In this document: piece after piece, positions 9,451-18,925 of the stretch
How positions within the stretch are numbered: position 1 is the stretch's first letter
Layout of the letters: each line of letters starts with the position of its first letter
Assembly: GCF_004752005.1 (NCBI RefSeq)
Contig: NZ_CP038493.1
Coordinates: 186,001 to 250,000, forward strand
Origin: Thalassotalea sp. HSM 43
GTDB lineage: Bacteria; Pseudomonadota; Gammaproteobacteria; Enterobacterales; Alteromonadaceae
Length of the DNA stretch: 64,000 bases
Direction of reading: 5' to 3'
Notes under the pieces: model-generated
Databases searched by the model: none
What the model was told of the DNA's origin: nothing
What the model saw: only the letters and a program-made list of their open reading frames with translations
Program-made: the position numbers and the translations under genes

Positions 9451-11568
9451 CTACTTTTTTTGCGCCGCTTGAATCGCCGTTAGCGCTATGGTGTAAACTA
9501 TATCGTCAACTAACGCCCCACGAGATAAATCGTTTACCGGTTTATTCAAACCTTGCAGCATTGGACCAATACTGATCAAGTCAGCAGAACGTTGTACGGC
9601 TTTGTAAGTTGTATTACCGGTGTTTAAATCAGGGAAAATAAACACCGTCGCCTGCCCTGCCACTTTGGAGTCCGGGGCTTTTTTACGAGCCACATTTTCC
9701 ATTACTGCCGCGTCATACTGTAAAGGGCCATCAACCAATAAATCTGGTCGTTTTTGTTGTGCTATACGCGTCGCTTCAGCCACTTTTTCTACATCAGCAC
9801 CAAAACCGGAACTGCCGGTTGAGTAACTGATCATTGCGACTCTAGGTTCAATACCAAATTGTTGCGCCGACTCAGCGGACTGAATGGCGATATCAGCCAA
9901 TTGTTCGGCATTAGGATCTGGGTTAATGGCACAATCACCATAAACAAACACCTGATCCGGTAACAGCATAAAAAATACCGAACTGACCAACGAGTTACCC
10001 GGTGCGGTTTTGATCAATTGCAGCGCCGGTCTGATGGTATTGGCGGTGGTATTGACTGCGCCAGATACCAAACCATCGACTTGCCCAAGTTGCAACATCA
10101 TAGTCGCTAACATGGTATTGTCTTTCAACTCTTCTTTAGCAACGACTTCGGTCATGCCTTTATGCTTACGTAATTCAAGCAACGGATTGACATAGTTTTC
10201 TCGAATTAGTTTCGGCTCGGTAATGATCACCCCTGGCGGCAAGGTAATACCTTGTTGCTCTGCCAACATAATGATCTCGTCTTTTTTACCTAATAACTGA
10301 CAACGAGCAATGCCGCGCTCGGCACAAATAGCCGCGGCTTTTATGGTGCGAACTTCATTACCTTCAGGCAAGACGATAAGTTTATTGGCCGATTGAGCTA
10401 ATGAGGTAAGCTTGTGACGAAACGCGGGCGGTGATAACAATTGTCCGGTGACTTTACTGCCAATATATTTTTCCAACCAGGTCTGGTTTAATCTATCGGC
10501 GATAAACTGTTTCACCCTATCTTGGCGCTGAATGTCTTCTTCTGGGATCTCAGGGTTAAAGCCCATTAAGTTGCGTGAGGTTTCCCACGTATCCGATTCT
10601 ACCGACAACACCGGCAGTCCGGTTTTAAACGCTTGTTGGCATAATTCAAGCACCGAATCATTTGGCAAATAGCCGTTGGTGAGCAGCAAGGCGCCCATCT
10701 TGGTACCATTGAGCGCCGATAAACAGGTAGCAATGATAATATCCGTTCTATCGCCTGGGGTGACGATTAACCGACCGGGTTCAAGGTGACTCATTAAATT
10801 TGCCACACTGCGCGCACAAAAGCTGATGCTGCGAATACGGCGATGTTCCATATCACCACGATTTAATATTGTTGCGTCTAAATACTTGCCAACCTCTTCG
10901 ACTCGTGGCGCAACCAAGTCCATATCCCAAGGTAGTGCACCAATTAGTTTGATCTCTTTATCAGCAAATATTTTTAAATTTTCCCATTCACTGATGTCAC
11001 TATTTTGAGTGAACTCACCTTCTCTTGGCAGCAAACCAATCACATCTTTGTCAGGTGCATTAATTTTATTAATGATCATGCCTTTTATGCGAGAATTCTT
11101 CAGACCACCAAATGTTTTTGCACTGACCTCGATACGATCTTGAAATCGTTCAGGCGTGTCGTTATCCGGGGTTGCGACAAAGATAATATCAGCAGACAAA
11201 GCACTGGCAACCTCGGCATTAATTTTAGCCGCATAGGTATGCTTGGTGGTTTGGATCATGCCTTCTATTATCACGATATCTTTGTCGATGCTTTCAAAGT
11301 TACCAACAATCTCTTCCAACACCACATCGAGTTGATCATTACCGACCTTTTCTTCCACCGTACTGATTGGAATAGAGTTTTCAATAATGCTGTTAAATTC
11401 TGGCGGCGAGCTTATCGCACTTTGTAGGATGTTTCGTGACGGCTGACTAATGGGTTTAAAATAACCGACATCCACACCAAGTTGTTGTAATTTGTGGTAC
11501 AAACCAAAGGCGGCGCTGGTAAGTCCGACCCCAAAGCCAATGGGTGTTAGCATAATTCGTCTAGGCAT
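9451..11568 (-). CDS. pta: Phosphate acetyltransferase (long form)
   Basis: 705 residues, like the long enterobacterial enzyme. Pta exchanges acetyl-CoA and phosphate for acetyl-phosphate and CoA. The order is an N-terminal P-loop-like BioD/CobQ domain (RRIMLTPIGFGVGLTS, FKPISQP), a central DRTGG domain (about 215-330, with TPGDRTD), and the C-terminal catalytic PTA_PTB domain from about 375 (IVLPEGNEVRT, VDGLVSGA, SYSTGSSG, VAGQATVFIFPDLNTGN). The start at 11568 follows an AGGAG site. It lies 9 bp downstream of ackA on the same strand, so the two form one operon giving the acetate overflow pathway. Confidence 0.98.
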   Translation of the reverse strand: MPRRIMLTPIGFGVGLTSAAFGLYHKLQQLGVDVGYFKPISQPSRNILQSAISSPPEFNSIIENSIPISTVEEKVGNDQLDVVLEEIVGNFESIDKDIVIIEGMIQTTKHTYAAKINAEVASALSADIIFVATPDNDTPERFQDRIEVSAKTFGGLKNSRIKGMIINKINAPDKDVIGLLPREGEFTQNSDISEWENLKIFADKEIKLIGALPWDMDLVAPRVEEVGKYLDATILNRGDMEHRRIRSISFCARSVANLMSHLEPGRLIVTPGDRTDIIIATCLSALNGTKMGALLLTNGYLPNDSVLELCQQAFKTGLPVLSVESDTWETSRNLMGFNPEIPEEDIQRQDRVKQFIADRLNQTWLEKYIGSKVTGQLLSPPAFRHKLTSLAQSANKLIVLPEGNEVRTIKAAAICAERGIARCQLLGKKDEIIMLAEQQGITLPPGVIITEPKLIRENYVNPLLELRKHKGMTEVVAKEELKDNTMLATMMLQLGQVDGLVSGAVNTTANTIRPALQLIKTAPGNSLVSSVFFMLLPDQVFVYGDCAINPDPNAEQLADIAIQSAESAQQFGIEPRVAMISYSTGSSGFGADVEKVAEATRIAQQKRPDLLVDGPLQYDAAVMENVARKKAPDSKVAGQATVFIFPDLNTGNTTYKAVQRSADLISIGPMLQGLNKPVNDLSRGALVDDIVYTIALTAIQAAQKK

Positions 11569-11577
11569 TACTGTCTC

Positions 11578-12786
11578 CTATTGCTGCGCTTGTTCAGCGA
11601 TAACCTGCGCACTTTGCATCGCGATCACCAACTCTTCATTGGTTGGTATGACCAAACATTTGACACTGTCATCGGTAGAAATAAGCCCTTGCTTGCCAAA
11701 TCGTACGTCGCTATTTCGTTGCGGGTCGATGGTCAATCCTAATAAAGCTAATGAACGCACCACTCTTGAACGCACCAAGTTCGAATTTTCGCCGATACCA
11801 CCGGTAAAGACCAAGGCATCAAAATGGCTTAATGCTGCCATAAACGAGGCAATCGACTTGGCAATGCGATAGCAAAAAATGTCCATGGTCAGATCCGCAT
11901 GTTGGTCATTATCGTTAACGATTGCTTCTTCAATGGTGCGACAGTCATTGGACATTTGCGAAATACCCAATAAACCACTTTCTTTGTTCAACAAACTGTT
12001 GACTTTATCTGGGGTGTAATTGAGCTGTTCAATTAAATGAAACACAATACCGGGATCGATATCGCCGGATCGGGTGCCCATAACCACGCCTTCTAATGGC
12101 GTTAAGCCCATTGAGGTGTCAACGCTTTTGCCGTTTTCAATGGCACTAATGGAACAACCGTTGCCAAGATGAGCGGTAATAACACTGGTCTCATTTATAG
12201 GCTGTTGCAATGCTTTTGCCGCTTGATTGGCGACAAAGAAATGACTGGTACCATGAAAGCCATAGCGTCTGATGCCATGTTGTTTGTATAAATGATATGG
12301 CAAGCCATAAATAAAGGCTTTTTCTGGCATGGTTTGATGAAATGCGGTATCAAACACCGCCACTTGCGGCGTGTCTTCAAATGCTTGCTCTGCCGCTTCA
12401 ACGCCAACTAAGTTAACCGGGTTATGCAAAGGCGCTAATTTACCGAGTTCGGCAATAGAGGCTTTTACTTCGTCGGTGATCATGGTTGGTTGCGAGTATG
12501 ACTCACCACCGTGCACGACGCGATGCCCTACGGCACTGACCTTGTCCGCTAACCCGACCTGCTCTAACACACCGACAATAAAGTTAACCGCGATTTGATG
12601 GTCAAAAGGTTCTGATAACGCAGTTTGCTGTTTTTTGCCTTGATGAGAGATTTTGATAAACGCCTGCTCCGTCATTAATCGCTCAGCAACGCCAGAAACA
12701 AATTCTTCGCCGCTGTCGGGATCGATTAGTGAAAATTTCAGACTGGAACTGCCGCAATTTATTACCAGAACGGTTTGCTCAGACAT
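11578..12786 (-). CDS. ackA: Acetate kinase
   Basis: 402 residues, full length. AckA makes ATP and acetate from acetyl-phosphate and ADP in the cytoplasm. Acetokinase signatures are visible: VLVINCGSSSLKFS at the N-terminus, VGHRVVHGG, VFDTAFHQTMP with the catalytic Asp, RYGFHGTSH, TAHLGNGCS, DTSMGLTPLEG, GTRSGDIDPG and FTGGIGEN. It is the first gene of an ackA-pta operon. In E. coli yfbV adjoins ackA; here yfbV lies about 11 kb away, so the synteny is broken. Confidence 0.98.
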   Translation of the reverse strand: MSEQTVLVINCGSSSLKFSLIDPDSGEEFVSGVAERLMTEQAFIKISHQGKKQQTALSEPFDHQIAVNFIVGVLEQVGLADKVSAVGHRVVHGGESYSQPTMITDEVKASIAELGKLAPLHNPVNLVGVEAAEQAFEDTPQVAVFDTAFHQTMPEKAFIYGLPYHLYKQHGIRRYGFHGTSHFFVANQAAKALQQPINETSVITAHLGNGCSISAIENGKSVDTSMGLTPLEGVVMGTRSGDIDPGIVFHLIEQLNYTPDKVNSLLNKESGLLGISQMSNDCRTIEEAIVNDNDQHADLTMDIFCYRIAKSIASFMAALSHFDALVFTGGIGENSNLVRSRVVRSLALLGLTIDPQRNSDVRFGKQGLISTDDSVKCLVIPTNEELVIAMQSAQVIAEQAQQ

Positions 12787-12876
12787 AGATTACCTTACTA
12801 AGTGTTATGTTGATGCTTGAAGTATAGATAATAATATCGAGATTTTATTGATTTGGAATAATTTTAACAGGCAAAT

Positions 12877-13449
12877 TTACAACTTTTTAACAACCGTCAT
12901 ATTTCTTATAAGTGATTGTAAAATTTTGATTTTCTCATTTGTTAATTGCCTATAATCGAAATATGGGCAAACAATAATAGATCGACTCTCACATATAGCG
13001 ATATCCGCTGTTGGCCAAAAACAGCGCTGTAAAAACTGTTCTCCTAGCAAATTTGTCGCGTAGGTTTTGCCCATAACAATATGCAATCGTTGCCCATCGT
13101 CGAGTTGCTCGGCCTGTTGCGCAAACAACAAGGCACTATTACTGCCTTGTTGCAATAACCTGTGGTCACGATAATCTTGCCAGCGTTGTTCCTTATTACT
13201 TGCGTTACTACTTGCGTTACTGGTGTTGTTTACTGTCGATAAATCAAAGCCTAGCTTGGCATAGACATTAAAGATTTTACGCCAATGATTTGAAGTGTGT
13301 TTGCCGATATAGTGGATATCACCGGATTGCAGCGGCACAATCCCCTCAGTCGCATCAAATGGGGCCAGAGGCGGTCTATTTTGACAATAAACCCGCATTG
13401 TTGCGTCGTCATCGCCAAAGCCTGTCAGTGTCTTTACGCTATTGTCCAT
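12877..13449 (-). CDS. Hypothetical protein of unknown family
   Basis: 190 residues, soluble, with no signal peptide or membrane helix. I do not recognise the family. The N-terminal half contains NRPPLAPF and a stretch on GDIHYIGKHTSNHWRKIFN. A low-complexity Asn/Ser patch near residue 77 (NTSNASSNASN, encoded by a short repeat) is followed by LHIVMGKTYA and a C-terminal CESRSIIVCPYFDYRQLTNEKI segment. The last segment looks like a conserved core in which a product is checked or bound, but that is only an impression. It lies between the LuxR gene (35 bp upstream, same strand) and ackA and may be co-transcribed with the LuxR gene. Confidence 0.7.
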   Translation of the reverse strand: MDNSVKTLTGFGDDDATMRVYCQNRPPLAPFDATEGIVPLQSGDIHYIGKHTSNHWRKIFNVYAKLGFDLSTVNNTSNASSNASNKEQRWQDYRDHRLLQQGSNSALLFAQQAEQLDDGQRLHIVMGKTYATNLLGEQFLQRCFWPTADIAICESRSIIVCPYFDYRQLTNEKIKILQSLIRNMTVVKKL

Positions 13450-13484
13450 GGCAGTTCCATTAATAAAGGGTTGGGATGGTGCAG

Positions 13485-14468
13485 TTAAAAATCGCTTTGT
13501 TTGACTAAAGCAATGAGTTCGCTTTTGCTACCTATATTGAGCTTTTTATAGACTCGATATAGATGATTCGACACCGTAGATGGTGACAATTGCAATGACT
13601 TTGCCGCTTGTTTAAAGGTTTGCCCTTGGACAATACAGGTCACCACTTGCTGCTCTCTTTCTGACAAACTGGCCAAGGGTCCTGTTGCCCTTATTTGCAC
13701 TAGATAACGGTCATCAAATGGCGCCACCGACATCGACAAGCCTTCAATGTCGACAAGATTATCGGCAAGGTTTTGCGGCAAAAAAGGTAAGCGCCCAGCA
13801 GGCAAGTTGTCGGCATACTGTGCCAGTAATGGCAAAAACTCACTCTGCACTTGATGTAAGTAGCCCTTGTCGTCACAGATTGCAGCAAATCCTGGTTGAT
13901 TTTTCTCATCGAGTAATGCCATAAACAAGGCGTGATTGGCGGCGGTAAGTAAATGATACAAGGCTATTTGCTGTATTTTCTTATCTTGCTCAGAGAACGG
14001 TCGTTGGCGATCAAAACGATACAAACTTAACAAGGTAAATAAGCCACATTGCTCATCTAAATGAATGCTCGATAAAATCCGCTCAATGCCGTGCTGACTA
14101 AAACATTTTTGATATATCTGCGACTGATAAAACTCGCTGTCGGGGCACAAATCACGCATATCAATTGGTTGCCCTAACTGCTGCAACAGCACGTCCGCTA
14201 ACGGATTTATGTCAAGGTATTGCAGCAAATCATGAGATAACTGCTGAGGTACATTAAACCGTGTTTGATTATGGAAGGTTAACGTTTTCTGATGCCCATT
14301 ACTCCATATAGCACCATCAAAATCAATAACTTGCTGTAATCGGCCAAGCGCATATTGGCGGTATTCTGCTAAGTCTATCTTGCCAATATCGGTATAAATT
14401 TCACTGATAAAGCGTTGTAAAGCCATCTGCTGTTGTTCAGCGTTTGCGTGAGCGTTCGACATCACCAT
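13485..14468 (-). CDS. LuxR-family transcriptional regulator
   Basis: 327 residues. The C-terminal 64 residues are a GerE/LuxR helix-turn-helix: LSEREQQVVTCIVQGQTFKQ, then AAKSLQLSPSTVSNHLYRVYKKLNI. The N-terminal 250 residues form an unidentified sensory region, perhaps GAF/PAS-like, with no acyl-homoserine-lactone signature that I can see and no REC domain. The first codons are ATG GTG ATG, so the start may be 14468 or 14462. The gene is divergent from the FAD oxidoreductase/ThDP-enzyme operon, with less than 80 bp between starts. A role in controlling that operon is an inference from position. Confidence 0.85.
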   Translation of the reverse strand: MVMSNAHANAEQQQMALQRFISEIYTDIGKIDLAEYRQYALGRLQQVIDFDGAIWSNGHQKTLTFHNQTRFNVPQQLSHDLLQYLDINPLADVLLQQLGQPIDMRDLCPDSEFYQSQIYQKCFSQHGIERILSSIHLDEQCGLFTLLSLYRFDRQRPFSEQDKKIQQIALYHLLTAANHALFMALLDEKNQPGFAAICDDKGYLHQVQSEFLPLLAQYADNLPAGRLPFLPQNLADNLVDIEGLSMSVAPFDDRYLVQIRATGPLASLSEREQQVVTCIVQGQTFKQAAKSLQLSPSTVSNHLYRVYKKLNIGSKSELIALVKQSDF

Positions 14469-14546
14469 TAGGTATTTTTTACCATAGCGTTTTATTTTTT
14501 CTCCATTATGCTAAGCATACACACTCTGGTAAAGATTAATTTTTCT

Positions 14547-16181
14547 ATGCGCAACAATGAAACATCCCAACAGGTTGAATCTTGCGACGTACTGATCGTC
14601 GGTGCTGGCATTGCTGGCTTAACCGCGGCGTTGGAATTATGTCAGCAAGGAAAACGTGTTGTCATACTAGAGCGACATGGCCAAGAAATGGTCGGCGGCC
14701 TAGCACGTTGGGCTTTTGGCGGCATGGCATTGATTGGTACCGAAGAACAAAAACGTAACGGCATAGATGATAACGCCGATATTGCCTTACAAGACTGGTA
14801 CAATTTTGCCGACTTTAATGATGACGATGATTACCCAAAACAGTGGGCGCAGCTCTATTGTCAACGCAGTTATCAAGATGTTTACCAACACGTAAAACAA
14901 TTAGGTATTAAATTCTTACCTGCCGTTAATTGGGTTGAACGTGGCATGTACGGCGATGGTAACTCATTACCCCGCTATCATGTGATGTGGGGCACATCAT
15001 TGGAACTGGTTAATAAAACCTTAGATGCGTTATCAGCATTTAAAGCACCACAATTAACGATTAAATTTGAGCATTCTGTAGACCGTTTAACCACAAACGA
15101 TTTGGGCCATATTAACGGTTGTGTTGCCACGACAAATGATGGTGTTGGTGTTTGCTTTGAAGCGACCAACGTAATCATAGCCAGCGGCGGATTTACCGGC
15201 AATCTTGATATGGTAAAAGCACATTGGCCTGTGCATTGGCAAAAACCGACGCGATTGTTAAATGGCACCAGTCCGAGTTGTGATGGTAAAATGCACGATG
15301 AAGTCGCCCGTCATCACGGACGGTTAACTCATTTAGATAAAATGTGGAATTATGCTGCAGGCATTCCCCACCCTGAACCACTCTTTGAACACCATGGCTT
15401 GAGTTTGATACCATGTAAATCCGCTTTATGGCTCGATGCCAATGGCGAGCGTATTGGCCCGCAACCATTAGTCACAGGCTTTGATACCCGCGAATTATGC
15501 AAACAAATGGCGAAACAACAACATGGTTACGCCTGGCAAGTGTTAAATTGGAAAATAGCCAGTAAAGAGTTCGCCATTTCTGGCGCCGAGCACAACCAAA
15601 TGATCCGCGATAAAAAGTTTGTTACCTTTATAAAAGAAACACTGCTTGGTAATCATCGTTTGGTTAAACAAATGCAACAGCAAAGCGATCATTTTATTGT
15701 CGCCGATACGGTCTCTCAGCTGGTCAGCAAAATGAATCAATTAGCCGATACCATTGACATGGATGAAACGATACTAAGTCAAACGTTAACGGATTATGAC
15801 GCCAACTTGGCTCGGCCAAGTGCGCAATTTAACGATGATCAAATCCGCCGTATTGAACACGCCAGAAAATGGAAAGCCGATCGATTACGAACCTGTAAAC
15901 CTCATCCAATTCAGGACAGTAAACATGGCCCATTGATTGCGATAAAAGTAAGTCTGATCAGTCGCAAAAGCTTAGGTGGCATTCAAACCAATATCTACTC
16001 ACAAGTCATCAGCAAAGGCGGTGAACCTTTAACTAACCTTTATGCAATCGGCGAAGCGGCCGGCTTTGGCGGCGGCGGTGCCAGTGGCAAACGCTCATTA
16101 GAAGGCACCTTTTTATCCGGGTGTATTCTTACCGCAAAACAAGCGGCGAAACATATCTGCCAATCGAACATTAACGAATAA
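14547..16181 (+). CDS. FAD-dependent oxidoreductase (fumarate-reductase/ketosteroid-dehydrogenase-like)
   Basis: 544 residues from the ATG at 14547; an ATG at 14508 would add 13 residues (no ribosome site at either). The dinucleotide-binding motif VLIVGAGIAGLTAALE is followed by an acidic strand end (LERHG) and GGLARWAFGGM. The C-terminus has the flavoprotein closing motif NLYAIGEAAGFGGGGASG and SLEGTFLSGC. This matches the COG3573-type predicted FAD-binding dehydrogenases related to fumarate reductase and 3-ketosteroid dehydrogenase; the substrate is unknown. The ThDP-enzyme gene starts 31 bp downstream, which suggests that the pair acts on a common substrate such as a 2-oxoacid or its product. 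Confidence 0.85.
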   Translation: MRNNETSQQVESCDVLIVGAGIAGLTAALELCQQGKRVVILERHGQEMVGGLARWAFGGMALIGTEEQKRNGIDDNADIALQDWYNFADFNDDDDYPKQWAQLYCQRSYQDVYQHVKQLGIKFLPAVNWVERGMYGDGNSLPRYHVMWGTSLELVNKTLDALSAFKAPQLTIKFEHSVDRLTTNDLGHINGCVATTNDGVGVCFEATNVIIASGGFTGNLDMVKAHWPVHWQKPTRLLNGTSPSCDGKMHDEVARHHGRLTHLDKMWNYAAGIPHPEPLFEHHGLSLIPCKSALWLDANGERIGPQPLVTGFDTRELCKQMAKQQHGYAWQVLNWKIASKEFAISGAEHNQMIRDKKFVTFIKETLLGNHRLVKQMQQQSDHFIVADTVSQLVSKMNQLADTIDMDETILSQTLTDYDANLARPSAQFNDDQIRRIEHARKWKADRLRTCKPHPIQDSKHGPLIAIKVSLISRKSLGGIQTNIYSQVISKGGEPLTNLYAIGEAAGFGGGGASGKRSLEGTFLSGCILTAKQAAKHICQSNINE

Positions 16182-16212
16182 CTAGAATAACATAGACGAC
16201 GAGATCACTAAG

Positions 16213-17949
16213 ATGAAGAAAACAGCAGCATGGCTAGCTCGATACGCACTGGAGCAAATTGGCGTAAAATACACGTTTGGCATCCCGGGAGTCCATAATA
16301 CCGAACTTTATGACGAGTTAAACAACTCAGACAGCATACACCCGTATTTGGTTATGCATGAAGGCCATGGTGGCTTTATGGCAGACGCTATTTCTCGCAC
16401 CACCGATAGTGTTGGCGCCATGGTCATTGTTCCCGCTGCTGGCGTCACCCACGCGGCCAGTGGCATTGCAGAAGCATATCTTGACGGTATTCCAATGTTG
16501 GTTATCTCTGGTGGTATCCGTAATGATTCTAAATTTAACTATCAATTACACCAACTTGATCAAATCAAACTGGTTGAAGGTTTCACCAAAGCAGCCTTTA
16601 AAGTAGACACACATGACCAAGTCATCGATACCATATACAAAGCATACGAGGTTGCCACATCCGGCGAACCTGGCCCGGTATTTGTTGAGATCCCGGTCAA
16701 TTTGCAACTTGATAAAGGTGACGTCAGTGAGTTGCCCGAGTATAAAGCGAAAGCCAATCCTGCCCTATCAGAGCAAACTTTAGCGCAAATATCCGCTGCG
16801 GCATCGTTATTAAAGAGCAGTAAATCACCGGCAATCTTTGCTGGCTGGGGCGCCGTGCATGCTAATGCAGAAATGACCCAATTGGCCGATATCATGCAAA
16901 CGCCCGTAGCGACCACGTTACAAGGTATCAGCGCATTTGCCGCAAACCATCCACTGCATGCAGGTTTTTGTTTTGGCCCAGCAGCAGCACCTGCGGCGCA
17001 GCAAGCCATCAATGATGCGGATTGTGTTATTGCCATTGGCACTCGATTTGGTGAAATTGCCACTGGCAGTTTTGGTGGCAACATGCCAGAAAATTTGATT
17101 CATATTGATATCAACCCCGAGGTATTCGATTGTAACTTTGCCACTAAGGTCGCTATTGAAGGTGATAGCAAACAAATATTGACCGCCTTAGTCGCCGAGT
17201 TAGCCGATCACAAATCATCTGTTGATGGCGATAAAGTAAAAGCGACTATTGCTGCAAACAAGCAAGCGTATCGCCAAGCTTGGTATCAGCACGACAGTAA
17301 AGAGAGAGTAAACCCTGCCCGCTATTTCGACGAACTGCGGGCGCAATTAGACGATGACGCGTTTATCGTCGTTGATGATGGCAACCATACGTTTTTAAGC
17401 GCTGAACTTATGCCAGTGCATAAACCGTTTGGTTTCATCTCTCCGACAGATTTTAATTGTATGGGTTACGCGACGCCTGCTGCTATTGCGACAAAACTGG
17501 CGAATCCGCAACAGGAAGTCGTAAGTGTGGTTGGTGATGGCGCCTTTATGATGACCTGTATGGAACTCGCCACCGCTGTAGAACACCAAATTGGCTGTAT
17601 CATTGGCGTATTTAATGACGGTGAGTTGTCGCAAATTTCGCAAGCTCAGCAAATCCCTTATAACCGCAAAACGTGTACCGTATTGCCACAAACAAAAATC
17701 CAAGGCATCGCCAGTGCCACAGGCGCAGCTTATGTGCGCATCGAAAATGACAGCGAGATCAGCGACGGTATCCGTCAAGCCCGACAAATTGCCGCTAACA
17801 ATCAACCTGTCATTTTAGACATCAATATCGATTATTCAAAAGCAACGGCATTTACTGAAGGCATTGTGAAAACCAATTTAAAACGTATGCCGTTGCCGAC
17901 TAAAATGCGCATGATAGGACGGGCTATCTATCGAAAAATTACCGATTAG
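16213..17949 (+). CDS. Thiamine-diphosphate-dependent enzyme, acetolactate-synthase-like
   Basis: 578 residues with the three-domain ThDP fold: an N-terminal pyrimidine-binding domain (catalytic Glu50 in MHEGHGGFMADA, which activates the cofactor), a central domain around 195-330, and a C-terminal pyrophosphate-binding domain with the motif GDGAFMMTCMELA through IIGVFNDGEL (the usual GDG...NN motif has Asn-Asp). FGIPGVHNTELYDEL and GPVFVEIP also fit the acetolactate synthase/benzoylformate decarboxylase group. No regulatory (ilvN-like) subunit is adjacent, so a catabolic carboligase or 2-oxoacid decarboxylase is more likely than branched-chain biosynthesis. It is co-directional with the FAD enzyme and ends in a strong terminator. 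Confidence 0.88.
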   Translation: MKKTAAWLARYALEQIGVKYTFGIPGVHNTELYDELNNSDSIHPYLVMHEGHGGFMADAISRTTDSVGAMVIVPAAGVTHAASGIAEAYLDGIPMLVISGGIRNDSKFNYQLHQLDQIKLVEGFTKAAFKVDTHDQVIDTIYKAYEVATSGEPGPVFVEIPVNLQLDKGDVSELPEYKAKANPALSEQTLAQISAAASLLKSSKSPAIFAGWGAVHANAEMTQLADIMQTPVATTLQGISAFAANHPLHAGFCFGPAAAPAAQQAINDADCVIAIGTRFGEIATGSFGGNMPENLIHIDINPEVFDCNFATKVAIEGDSKQILTALVAELADHKSSVDGDKVKATIAANKQAYRQAWYQHDSKERVNPARYFDELRAQLDDDAFIVVDDGNHTFLSAELMPVHKPFGFISPTDFNCMGYATPAAIATKLANPQQEVVSVVGDGAFMMTCMELATAVEHQIGCIIGVFNDGELSQISQAQQIPYNRKTCTVLPQTKIQGIASATGAAYVRIENDSEISDGIRQARQIAANNQPVILDINIDYSKATAFTEGIVKTNLKRMPLPTKMRMIGRAIYRKITD

Positions 17950-17978
17950 TTAACACCTTCAATGGGTAAAATCTATGC

Positions 17979-18007
17979 AAGCGCAACCACAAGGTTGCGC
18001 TTTTTTT
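17979..18007 (+). terminator. Terminator of the FAD/ThDP operon
   Basis: GCGCAACC and GGTTGCGC with a 4-base ACAA loop, followed directly by seven T residues, 30 bases after the stop codon. Confidence 0.95.
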
Positions 18008-18120
18008 ATGCTAATTGTTTATTTATTAACGCCCTTTGCAAGCCATCAAGTTTGCTGAACACCAAGCACAACAAGCTGTAGAGCCAGATAGTCTATTTAG
18101 ATTCTAGGTCAACCAATAAA

Positions 18121-18190
18121 TACTGTATAAATAAACAGTAAAAGTTCTTGACCCAGTTTTGAAAAACATATACTGTTTATTCATACAGTA
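18121..18190 (+). promoter_or_regulatory. SOS promoter with two LexA boxes upstream of the sulA-like gene
   Basis: Two perfect CTGT-N8-ACAG LexA boxes lie at 18123-18138 and 18173-18188, 50 bp apart; both extend to TACTGT...ACAGTA. A promoter TTGACC (18148-18153), 17-bp spacer, TACTGT (18171-18176) is placed so that box 2 overlaps the -10 and box 1 lies just upstream of the -35. This is the layout expected for tight LexA repression. Confidence 0.9.
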
Positions 18191-18217
18191 TAGATATGAA
18201 CGACTGGAGACGAGCAA

Positions 18218-18625
18218 ATGAATCAACAATTAATAAACAAAGACGCAATATTAAATGGCCATAACAATCGTTGGTTGACCATAACATCACCTGAAAATGC
18301 TCAGGCGATGACGCAAGACTTAGCGTTGTTATGTCAACATAACCAACAACAAAAGCGTTGGATTTTATGTGTCGATAGTGATGATTTAGATATCCAGCCA
18401 TTGGCTGAAAAAATTGATTGTTCAAAATTATTGCGCGTCAATGGTCAACACCAACCTCTCGCGTTTGAGAAAATCGCGACGACCTTATTGCGTGGTAACT
18501 GTTCTACAGTGATCATCTGGGATCAGACATTTAGCGAAAGTCAGTTGCAAATGCTGCAAAGTTGCGCAAAACACGGTAATACCGAGTGTATTATCGTAAA
18601 TTCAGCAAAAAGCGTATTGCACTAG
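18218..18625 (+). CDS. sulA: SulA-like SOS cell-division inhibitor
   Basis: 135 residues; ATG after GGAG (8-base spacing). The C-terminal half fits the SulA family pattern: KRWILCVDSDD, KLLRVNGQHQPLAFEKIATT, LLRGNCSTVIIWDQTFSE, then CAKHGNTECIIVN, parallel to the E. coli segments for strand, helix and GNYSVVIGW. SulA binds FtsZ and blocks division after DNA damage. It is shorter than E. coli SulA (169). Two LexA operators in its promoter support the assignment strongly. Unlike in many relatives, lexA is not adjacent. Known: SulA function. Inferred: that this divergent protein does the same. Confidence 0.85.
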   Translation: MNQQLINKDAILNGHNNRWLTITSPENAQAMTQDLALLCQHNQQQKRWILCVDSDDLDIQPLAEKIDCSKLLRVNGQHQPLAFEKIATTLLRGNCSTVIIWDQTFSESQLQMLQSCAKHGNTECIIVNSAKSVLH

Positions 18626-18925
18626 CGGGTTTGATTTTCTAACTTCGTTTTTCTTTGCACGTATTTTTTTGTAGGTCTTTGCTTTGTAAGTCGTTTCTTT
18701 GAAGGTCTTTTCTTTGCAGATATTGATTACCGGTATTGAGTGCACACAACACGTTTTAGGCGAGGTATTAGCCCCTCCAGTTCAGTAGTTCCATTAGCTA
18801 ATACCTTGCCGCCCAACTCCCTTTAGCTTTAGCCAATGCCAATAGGCCGACAAGGCAAATTTTGTTATATTTTGTTATAGTAGCTTGATGACCATTCTAT
18901 ATAACTAAGTCCTGCGTCACTGATC
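18626..18925. other. Gene-free region with degenerate T-rich direct repeats
   Basis: No ORF with a ribosome site. Between about 18646 and 18720 the sequence repeats a degenerate CTTTG/AGGTCTTT/GTCGTTTCTTTG unit. The remainder holds the presumed promoter of the ychJ-like gene. No clear terminator follows sulA. Confidence 0.4.

Noticed and set aside
11005-11427. 140-codon frame opposite pta
   Set aside because: Lies wholly within the conserved N-terminal region of Pta on the other strand; no independent support.
16560-17084. 174-codon minus-strand frame inside the ThDP-enzyme gene
   Set aside because: Antisense to a conserved enzyme, no ribosome site, composition of a shadow frame.
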